Both the position numbers and the translations under genes were made by a program. From NCBI GenBank assembly GCA_964017235.1, contig OZ024938.1, positions 48,024,332 through 48,088,331 of the forward strand: DNA of 64,000 nucleotides, read 5' to 3'. Source of the DNA: Sabellastarte sp. h YS-2021 (taxonomy: Eukaryota > Annelida > Polychaeta > Sabellida > Sabellidae). The notes below the pieces were generated by a model that saw only the letters and a list, made by a program, of their open reading frames with translations, was not told the origin of the DNA and did no database searches. Shown here piece by piece: positions 46,293 to 54,609 of this stretch (positions are counted from its first letter, which is position 1; every line of letters begins with the position of its first letter).

Positions 46293-46400
46293 CCTTTGTC
46301 CTGTTGCTGACCTCTTTGTTTATTTTAAAAGTCCTAAATTATAAAAATATCCTCTTTTTGGCACTAATATAAATCAAGTCAATTTAATCTACATACTTTT

Positions 46401-46413
46401 ATCCTCGTCGCCA
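46401..46413 (-). promoter_or_regulatory. Primer binding site, tRNA-Ser(GCT) type
   Basis: On the minus strand TGGCGACGAGGAT complements the 3' end of animal tRNA-Ser(GCT) including CCA. It sits just inside the 5' LTR and fixes the direction of the element. A duplicate lies at 48062-48074. Confidence 0.88.
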
Positions 46414-46627
46414 ATATAAGATTTAGTGTTGATCGATGAATAAACACACAGATTTAACTAGATTAAACTTTATTTTTATATATCCCTGCAACACTCTCAT
46501 ACACCATGCTTCGGGAACCCCTAACCATGATGTATTTCCTGGCTTGTATGGAAAGGCAACATGTGATACATAATCTATAATGTACTCCTATACTTAACCA
46601 AGGATTTATAAGAGGATATATTACACC
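46414..46627 (-). repeat. Gypsy 5' LTR (borders approximate)
   Basis: About 210 bp between the primer site and a possible TGTAATATATCC start (minus strand). It contains AAATAAAGTTTAATC, a plausible polyadenylation signal. The terminal TG/CA is not clear at the primer side. Duplicated at about 48075-48288. Confidence 0.6.
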
Positions 46628-47256
46628 AATACACTACAGAGGCAGCATTAAATTTTCGCCAAGACATAAAAATGTGGCACATCAGACTTTTAAACTAAGG
46701 TTATTTCATACATTTTTGAAGAATACTTACACAACTCCTTGAGCTTATGAACTTTAAACTCGAAGTACAAAGTACATCTTGTATGGCACAATAAGACAAA
46801 TGTGCAGAAGTAAAAGTAAAAGTTTGCTACACATAACAAATAAGTTGGAGAAAACTTTGAAGGAACCTTCAGATTAAAGTCTTACTGTGTCAGTCATACC
46901 CCCTTGAAATGAAATACCAGGTCAAACAACAACCTTTATCTTATTTTAGACATAATATTGCTAAAAGTTCATATGTTAAGCTAAAATTGGGATAGGATAA
47001 AAGAATGTGACACTAAACATTATAGTTTCATATTTCTGATATAACTTTTACAGTGCTTTATCTCTAACAAAAGACAGAACAAAATTACCAAAAGGAAACA
47101 AGAAAACAAAAATAAATAACTCATAGTCCAGAGACATGACCAACACAGTCAGAAAAATATGATGAACCTAGGGTGGGTACAATTTTGTGATCAGATAAAA
47201 GGGTTTCTTTCTAAGAGACACTTCATATAGTTGAAGTATTCATTCAGTGTTTATAG

Positions 47257-47400
47257 AGGTCCTCAGTGGCCTAGTGGTTAGCAAGTTTGGCATCTAATCA
47301 TAGGCTGTCACCTCTGTGGGTTCGAGTCCCACAAGTGGCAATTCTGAGGACCTGTCCCAATATGACCCTGGCTGTTGAACGGGACGTAAAACCCCAACTT
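47257..47400 (+). mobile_element. tRNA-derived SINE (family B), hybrid copy at the duplication junction
   Basis: Full-length: the head AGGTCCTCAGTGGCCTAGTG, a T-arm GTGGGTTCGAGTCCCAC and CTGAGGACCT. The ten bases at 47257-47266 pair perfectly with 47344-47353, closing a cloverleaf-like fold. Its left flank equals that of the SINE at 48918, but its right flank is the gag sequence found after the truncated SINE at 45638. It is therefore a recombinant of the two. Confidence 0.92.
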
Positions 47401-48917
47401 TGTAGCTCTGGCAATATCTTGCGAGTCCTTCAATGTTACAGTCCCTGTTTTGTCCAGAAATTTTTTGAAATTGGAACTGTGCAACAATTTAATAATGAAT
47501 CACATATGGCCTCATCCATTTCACCAAACTCTTAGGAAGCTGCTTTTTGTTGTAAGTGGCAAACTGATCTACATACTCTGACAGTCCCTGCACTATCTGC
47601 CTGAATAAATGCCTTTCAAAACTGGTATTAGCTTTTGGAATGAATCAATCATCCAATGTTTTAATGGTTTCAGCAAAAGCTTTTTTTCACCAAGGTGTAG
47701 CACACGTCCTGATAATCTTTCCCACCAGTATGTTATAGAAGTGCTACTTTCTGTTTGTCTGAAGTTACTCCTTTTGAAGACAGATATATCATAAAGGCTC
47801 TTTTCCACCTTTTCCACAGTGAAGACAATGTGTTTGGATCATCCTTGGGGTTGACGCAAGAAAGTTTACCAACTTTTAGTATCTTCAGGACTTCAAGTTG
47901 TTAGCAGATGCTGCACCTCCAGCATGGCTAGTCTCTGGCTCTGTGTCTGACATCCTTTGTCCTGTTGCTGACCTCTTTGTTTATTTTAAAAGTCCTAAAT
48001 TATAAAAATATCCTCTTTTTGGCACTAATATAAATCAAGTCAATTTAATCTACATACTTTTATCCTCGTCGCCAATATAAGATTTAGTGTTGATCGATGA
48101 ATAAACACACAGATTTAACTAGATTAAACTTTATTTTTATATATCCCTGCAACACTCTCATACACCATGCTTCGGGAACCCCTAACCATGATGTATTTCC
48201 TGGCTTGTATGGAAAGGCAACATGTGATACATAATCTATAATGTACTCCTATACTTAACCAAGGATTTATAAGAGGATATATTACACCAATACACTACAG
48301 AGGCAGCATTAAATTTTCGCCAAGACATAAAAATGTGGCACATCAGACTTTTAAACTAAGGTTATTTCATACATTTTTGAAGAATACTTACACAACTCCT
48401 TGAGCTTATGAACTTTAAACTCGAAGTACAAAGTACATCTTGTATGGCACAATAAGACAAATGTGCAGAAGTAAAAGTAAAAGTTTGCTACACATAACAA
48501 ATAAGTTGGAGAAAACTTTGAAGGAACCTTCAGATTAAAGTCTTACTGTGTCAGTCATACCCCCTTGAAATGAAATACCAGGTCAAACAACAACCTTTAT
48601 CTTATTTTAGACATAATATTGCTAAAAGTTCATATGTTAAGCTAAAATTGGGATAGGATAAAAAAATGTGACACTAAACATTATAGTTTCATATTTCTGA
48701 TATAACTTTTACAGTGCTTTATCTCTAACAAAAGACAGAACAAAATTACCAAAAGGAAACAAGAAAACAAAAATAAATAACTCATAGTCCAGAGACATGA
48801 CCAACACAGTCAGAAAAATATGATGAACCTAGGGTGGGTACAATTTTGTGATCAGATAAAAGGGTTTCTTTCTAAGAGACACTTCATATAGTTGAAGTAT
48901 TCATTCAGTGTTTATAG

Positions 48918-49059
48918 AGGTCCTCAGTGGCCTAGTGGTTAGCAAGTTTGGCATCTAATCATAGGCTGTCACCTCTGTGGGTTCGAGTCCCACAAGTGGC
49001 AATTCTGAGGACCTGTCCCAATATGACCCTGGCTGTTGAACGGGACGTAAAACCCCAAT
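48918..49059 (+). mobile_element. tRNA-derived SINE (family B), outer full-length copy
   Basis: Same head, cloverleaf-like closing stem and tail as 47257-47400, but followed by unrelated sequence ('ttttgaccttttgatctaag'). No clear target duplication was found on its flanks. Confidence 0.88.
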
Positions 49060-49069
49060 TTTGACCTTT

Positions 49070-49480
49070 TGATCTAAGAGATAGATGTTGCAGGGCGAAT
49101 ATCATATGGGAAATCATTCCATACTTTGGGACAATCATATTGCTTCTTGACTTGTGAACAAATGGAATGAACTATGGCACTTCATGAACTTCACCATCTG
49201 ACTACTAGTATTATAAAAAAAACCTTGATATTCTAAAAAGCCCTGAAATATTTCGGAAAACTGCTAGCTCTGGATGGTCTAATAAACTATTTAATTGTTT
49301 TGAACACTGAACTTTGTTGAACTGGCAACCAATACAAACTCTGAAGCAATAGAGTTATACATGTGAATATCTATTTATGTTGGTGAGAATCCTTGCAAAG
49401 CTATTCTGGATACTTAGGAGCTTCCTAACATGAAAATCTGTAAGACTCCTGAACAAAGAATTGCATTAGTCAAGCTGACT
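49070..49480 (-). pseudogene. Non-LTR retrotransposon (LINE) RT C-terminal fragment, decayed
   Basis: The minus strand reads LLLQSLYWLPVQQ and, further on, KQYDCPKVWNDFPYDIRPAT. These match the LHWLPV and LWNSLPDDIR signatures at the C-terminal end of CR1/L2/Jockey-type reverse transcriptases. Stops interrupt it. Confidence 0.65.
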
Positions 49481-50319
49481 ACTCAGAAGAACATATGTCG
49501 CTTTTATAGCCACCTTAGGTGTAAGACACTCTGAACATGCATGATAATGATTTTAGATTCTAATAAAGAATTTGGTTATAATAAAAATCTGTGCGTCTTG
49601 CAATATGTGTACCTATATTTATGTTCTGTTAGAAATTGTTTATGTTTTTGTGTATTAAAAAGCAGCTTTAATGGATTAGGTTTAAATAGACTTAAATATA
49701 AACAGACAGGTATTTTTTTCAAAATACCAATACCAATACCAGGAAAATATAGTTATTTATACTCAGTATTTTCTTTAAACATGGGCTGAAGATATGATAA
49801 TTTTTGTTTAAACTGAATTTTTATTCATACTATGCATGATTGTATTTGTTAGGCCCTGACAAGGTTTAGCCACCTTCACCTCCCAGGATACTATATGGGT
49901 CCTTTAAAAAGGTGAACAAAAGCTGAAAAACGGATTTAGAGATATATCCCTAAACAAAATACATACTGTCCCTGAGATTAGGGAACAACCATTTGAAGTG
50001 ATATGTGAATCTTATACTCACCATTTTAAAAATGTGTCAAAGTTAAATCAAGTTGCAATTGTGTTAGTTTATGTGTCAAATGTTAATGCATTTTAGACAC
50101 AATGGACATGTACAAGAATGACCTAGATTAGTATTCTCTTTCTTGTTAGTAACTGTGTGTTAATGTTTTTCTGTATAAGAGAAACTATTCAGTTATTATG
50201 GATTGGATATAAATAGTTAAATTTAAACCAGTTACCCTTTTCAAAGGGAAAATTAAAAAAAGATATAGTAGTTATTTACAGTCAGTATGTTCTTTGAACA
50301 TCAATTGAAGATATATGTC
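49481..50319. other. No gene seen
   Basis: AT-rich; an 82-codon plus frame at 49541-49789 has no recognisable feature. Confidence 0.45.
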
Positions 50320-50793
50320 ATAGAAGCTTTTGTGTTTATACAGCCCAATTTGAGGCACTGTGTTCATCTTGTACTTGTCATTTTATTGATGAAGCCACAA
50401 TTTATATATTAAGATTATATTTGGACCAGATATAACAAGTGTGGTACTAAAAACTTTTAAATCTTTTTTGTGCAGAAGTCTTGCCACTCCTTGACCTTAA
50501 TTATGGATCCCCAATTTATAATTAAAGTACTATGTGACTCTTGCATTTCGCTAAAAGGAAGTCACAAAGCATATGTAAGGGACAAAATTTCGACCACGCA
50601 GATATAACAAATGTGATACTAAATACTTCAAAATAGGTCCAAGAATTACATTACTGTATGAAAGTCATGCTACCCCTTGAGCTTATAAACCCCTGACTTA
50701 AAGTATTACCAATATGAATCCACAAATGTACATGCAATGCTAAAATTTGAATCTGACATTACAAATGTGGCATTGTTTAAAAGTAACATCTTA
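50320..50793. repeat. ~190-bp satellite, left flank of Harbinger
   Basis: Phrases such as 'cagatataacaaatgtgatactaaa', 'gaaagtcatgctaccccttgagcttat' and 'aatttgaatctgacattacaaatgtggcat' recur at 58.0-58.4 kb on the other side of the Harbinger element. The transposon thus sits inside one satellite block. Confidence 0.65.
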
Positions 50794-51312
50794 TGCCCAG
50801 GTCACACTGTGGCGATGTTTAGTGGCGAATATGCGCGATCATGCAATTCGTCCTTATTGGTAGCATATTCTTGGTCCATCTTCACTGTTCTCCAACATTC
50901 TCCATGGATCGTCATCTGGCTACGACAGTTTCAAACTGTTCAAAACTATCGCCACGCTTCATCCATTTCTTCACAGATGGTGGTGGGTTCGTCGTCATCG
51001 TAGCACCCTCGTACCCCAATTCGCCACTTCATAGCAGGCTTCTTCATTGTTCTTCATTGTTCGCCAACTTTCCTTTGAAGATTGTCGGCTGAAAGACGAA
51101 GAACAAACAATGATATTCGCAACAGGGAAGCCATGCATCGTCGCCCCTGAAGAATATGCTACGAGGCCCCAGAGATATTCGTCGCTCCTCTCAGCCAATG
51201 AGAAGCGAATGTTGCAGTAGTTCGTTGGTGATTGTCGAACTGACTGCACATGCGAAGAACTGGCTACCAATCAGCTATGACCTTCGTAGGTCACGGCGAA
51301 CTGGCTAGAGAC

Positions 51313-51320
51313 TATAAAAG
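51313..51320 (+). promoter_or_regulatory. TATA box of the MADF gene
   Basis: TATAAAAG lies about 45 bp before the first ATG (51365), consistent with transcription starting near 51343-51346. Confidence 0.75.
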
Positions 51321-51364
51321 CAGGGCCCCGTGAACAGTTGTCATCACTTGCGAATTTTTCTTCA

Positions 51365-53529
51365 ATGCGTACACATAGACGAACTTTGGATAAATTTTTG
51401 GATATATTTCATACAAGAAATATGGTGGTGAAGAGACCTGGACTTGGAAAGAGGAAGAGGGTCACTCTGCCTCCTATTGAAGCCTCGGAAGAGCCTGAAC
51501 AGCCAGAACAGCCAGATGAACTGCCTGCCACTCAAGCTTCAGCATCAGACCCAGGGGATACAGCCACTAAGGCCACCCAGCTGGACGACACAGATGACTT
51601 GGAAGAGGCAACCCAAGACAGCCAGACCCAGGGAAGGTTCAAGAAGAAGAGACTGGTGAGGATGACAGATGGCCAAGAGGATGAGATGGCTGAGTGGCTC
51701 AAGAACCATCCAGAAATGTATAACAAGGCCAAGAAGGAGTACAGGGACACGGACAGGAAGGAGGCTGCTTGGGCCACCCAGGCCAGGGCCATGGGCATGG
51801 AAGGTGAGTTAGACTAACCATTATGATTTAACCTTTTCATAGTTTCAGGTAATAATTTAAATTGTGATGGAGGTATTATGTATACAGTAATGTGTAAATG
51901 GATTTATGTTGAATGTTTACTTATTCTGTTAATTTATGTTATTTTGAATTGTACTCTGTCATCATGTGATGTATTAGGCTTCACCCATTTGCAGATGACA
52001 CCACAGATGTGAAGCAGTTTAAAACTTAATGTAACCCATTGTTACGTTGATAACCTACCTAATGTGTCCGTGTCTGCGCTTCCTTTTTCAGCCATCGACC
52101 TGAAGATCTTGTTCAAAGGGATGAGGACAAGGTATGGCAAGCTTACCTGCAAGAAGTCTGGTGACGGGGCAAAGGAACACACAGACAGGGACACCTGGAT
52201 CCTGAGCTCTTTCAGCTTCCTGGATGACCACATCTCCAGAGTCCCCTCCAGGCAGTCCTGCAATGTAAGTACATTCTCACAGTCTGACTCACCTGGATAT
52301 CCTGATGTTTTTGCTGCGTTGTGTATTCTTGACTTGTAAACAGTGACTACCTATGGATACAAGTTTGTAGCTGTAACACTAATGTTTTGCAAAAATCTGT
52401 AAAGTTTTCTGTAGTGACATAGAAGTTCATACTTCTTACTTCACAGTACCTACCTGAACTGTTTCGTGAACATATATGCTAACCATGTGTTTTTGTTTTA
52501 CTGTACTTTCAGTTGAAACCAGCTTCCCCTACAACTGCCTCTGCCACAGCCACCTCAGCCTCTGCTACCTGCGCATCTGCTACCACCAATGCCTCTGTCA
52601 TCACCTCATCGGCCTCTGCTACTTCTGCAACTGCCACCATGCCTTCACACCTATCCACCGACTTGGATCCTGCAGATGACCCTGTGGAGTCAGGATCACT
52701 AGGTGAACCCAGAGTGTGCAGCACTCCTCCTCCAGGTATCAGCCTCTCTGGGACTAGTGGCAGGAGAACCACAAGGAGAAGTGCCAGCACTGAGTCAGAG
52801 CTCCTGGAAAAGATGTGCGAGCAAAGCGACAACAGTGCCCAGATCTCTGACAGGCTGGATAGACTCTTGACATCTATGGAGGCACAGACCAATGACAGGA
52901 CTGCTTGGGCTGGCTGGATGTCAAGTGCCATGTTGAAGATCCACGAGGATCTCTGGCCCACATATCAGATGCGCAGTATGGACCTCCTCAACCAGACCAT
53001 CAAGGAGTCCAAGCTACTTTCGGAGAGGGACATCCAGAGGCAGGAGCTTGATAGGCAGAAGCAGCTGGATGATAGGCAGAAGCAGCTGGACGACAGGCAG
53101 AAGCAGCTGGACAGTATGCAGCAGCAGATGAAGGTTCAGCAACAGCAGCTGCAGCAGCAACTTAGGTTCCAGCATCCGCAGCAGCAGCAGCAACAGTACA
53201 CCATCACACAAATGCCTCCGCCACCCGCACCTGGGCCCGCAGCTCTAGCCTCCTCTACCCCTTTGCCTCAAGGGTCAGACACCCAGAGCCAGACCACTGT
53301 CATTTTCCAGACACCATCGGGGGCCAGTACCTCTGGACAGTCAGTGGGTTCATCATCCAGCACTTCATCCACCAAGTTTGTTATCACAGACACCGAGGGA
53401 AGGACAATAGAACTGTCAGACCTAAATTTGTCAGATTTAAATGCGTCATTTGCAGGTATTCCTAGTGTGCCTTCAACACCCATGACACCTATGACATTAC
53501 TTAATCCGGATGATTCTCAAGGTTCTTAG
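51365..53529 (+). CDS. MADF/Myb-like DNA-binding protein of Harbinger, 3 exons, 542 aa
   Basis: Exons 51365-51803, 52092-52264 and 52513-53529; introns start GTGAGT and GTAAGT and end TTTTTCAG and CTTTCAG. The total is 1629 bp, in frame, stop TAG. Residues ~5-35 are basic (KRPGLGKRKR, a likely nuclear signal). Residues ~105-195, split by intron 1, form a MADF-type domain: EMAEWLKNHPEMYNKAKKEY, a conserved W, then LFKGMRTRYGKL. Ser/Thr/Ala-rich text, a Gln-rich coiled stretch with a thrice-repeated QKQLDDR-type unit and a Pro/Ser-rich tail follow. In Harbinger systems the Myb-like partner binds the element ends and carries the transposase into the nucleus (family knowledge). The next in-frame ATG is at 51422; 51365 is chosen from the TATA position. 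Confidence 0.88.
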
Positions 53530-53700
53530 GTTTAGTAGTAACTTTGTCCCAATAAGTAAATGAAGTCTATAGACACTTAAGATGTAATTTAGGTGAGATG
53601 TAAAAAGTAATTATCACATAGGTGTAAAGTAATTTATTTGTGTAGTTTTACTATGTTTGGCTCACGTATTACTATGATTATTACTCTTATAAACCAGGTT

Positions 53701-53905
53701 TCACTTTGACAGCTGTTCTTGTGGGTAGTGTGTTAACCTTAGCTGTTATTAATGGTATATGTATCAAGTTTCACTTTGACAGCTCTTCTTGTGGGTAGTA
53801 TGTTAACCTTAGCTTTTATTAATGGTATATGTAACAAGTTTCACTTTGACAGCTGTTCTTGTCAGTTGTATGTTAACCTTAGCTGTGAGCTAATGTGTCT
53901 GCATT
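53701..53905 (+). repeat. Three tandem ~70-bp repeats in the 3' UTR
   Basis: TCACTTTGACAGCT starts at 53701, 53771 and 53841. Each unit carries 'gttcttgt...gtatgttaaccttagctgtt'. Exactly 70 bp apart, in the transcript's 3' region. Confidence 0.92.
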
Positions 53906-53967
53906 TCTTTATTCAAAAGTACACTTACTATGTTATTGTGATTTGTCCTTTTTGACCTTGTTGGAAT

Positions 53968-53973
53968 AATAAA
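53968..53973 (+). terminator. Polyadenylation signal AATAAA
   Basis: AATAAA followed by a GT/T-rich stretch (TTGTTTATGTGATTGCTTG), about 440 bp after the stop of the MADF gene. A plausible 3' end. Confidence 0.65.
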
Positions 53974-54116
53974 TTGTTTATGTGATTGCTTGTTTTTCTC
54001 ATGTTTCAAAAACATTGGCATAATACTTGGAAGGTGTCACATCTTAACATGAAGGATCAAAAAAAGTGGCCCAGTGGTTACCAAGACCTGTTATGACCCA
54101 AGGTTAATGAAATGCG

Positions 54117-54201
54117 AATGAAATGCAGAAATGTAATATAAACAAATTTTAACAGGTGGCCAATGTTAAAATTTGTTTATCTTCCATTTCTGGATTTCAT
54201 T
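54117..54201. repeat. 85-bp near-perfect hairpin
   Basis: 38-nt arms (54117-54154 and 54164-54201) pair with three mismatches around the loop GGTGGCCAA; arm cores are ATAAACAAATTTTAACA and its complement. It could be a fold-back element or a small-RNA precursor. No target duplication was seen. Confidence 0.8.
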
Positions 54202-54609
54202 ATGCTCTGATTCCAAAGCAGTCGGCGTTTGATGGCAGAGTTTCCACCTTGGAGCTGGTTAGATTTCTTAACTTTCCTTCAGTTATGGCCTCGATTGATT
54301 TTTGACCTTTGTGACCTTCTTGCCCCTGTGGTGGCTAAGTTGTGAACTGGTTTGTGTGACCTGTTACATGTTTGACCTGAGTTTGTTTCAGACTTGACCT
54401 CTTTGACCCTAGTATCAAGATAATACATATATGAAGTGCAATATGACAATAACTTTATTGCAATGCAAGAACATTGCAACTTTATTTCAACAAGTATATA
54501 ACGCCCAATACAAAATATAACACAGATAATAATGCAGCACTGAATCATAAAAATAACTAGACCTAGCGCATCGAAAAACCGATGCAAATTGTATCCACCA
54601 TAAAGACAA

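Larger units (their letters stand above)
43080..46627 (-). mobile_element. Gypsy/Mag-like LTR retrotransposon, degenerate, 3'-truncated
   Basis: Read on the minus strand in order: 5' LTR (about 46627-46414), primer binding site for tRNA-Ser (46413-46401), gag (46292 to about 45500, interrupted by a SINE), a zinc-knuckle scrap, a deleted protease region, reverse transcriptase, RNase H and an integrase start. Gypsy order (RT-RNase H before integrase) and the tRNA-Ser primer point to the Mag group. Frameshifts, stops, an altered RT catalytic motif and the missing 3' LTR show that it is dead. Confidence 0.88.
45641..48962. repeat. 1661-bp tandem duplication (copy 1 45641-47301, copy 2 47302-48962)
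   Basis: The two copies run base for base at an offset of 1661. I noticed one difference (47003 G versus 48664 A). Each contains the 3' part of a family B SINE, Gypsy gag, primer site, LTR and flanking DNA. A third SINE copy follows at 48918-49059. Both junctions lie within SINE sequence. Confidence 0.95.

Noticed and set aside
47257-47353. Possible functional tRNA gene
   Set aside because: A T-arm and closing stem are present, but the anticodon arm is not regular. The segment continues into a SINE body and tail and is repeated as family B SINE copies.
45584-47794. Identical frames occurring twice (82-96 codons and 61-74 codons)
   Set aside because: They are the duplicated Gypsy gag and SINE sequence, mostly read on the wrong strand, not a gene family.
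51532-53483. Minus-strand frames opposite the MADF gene (88, 150 and 71 codons)
   Set aside because: Antisense shadows of the GC-rich, low-complexity plus-strand exons.
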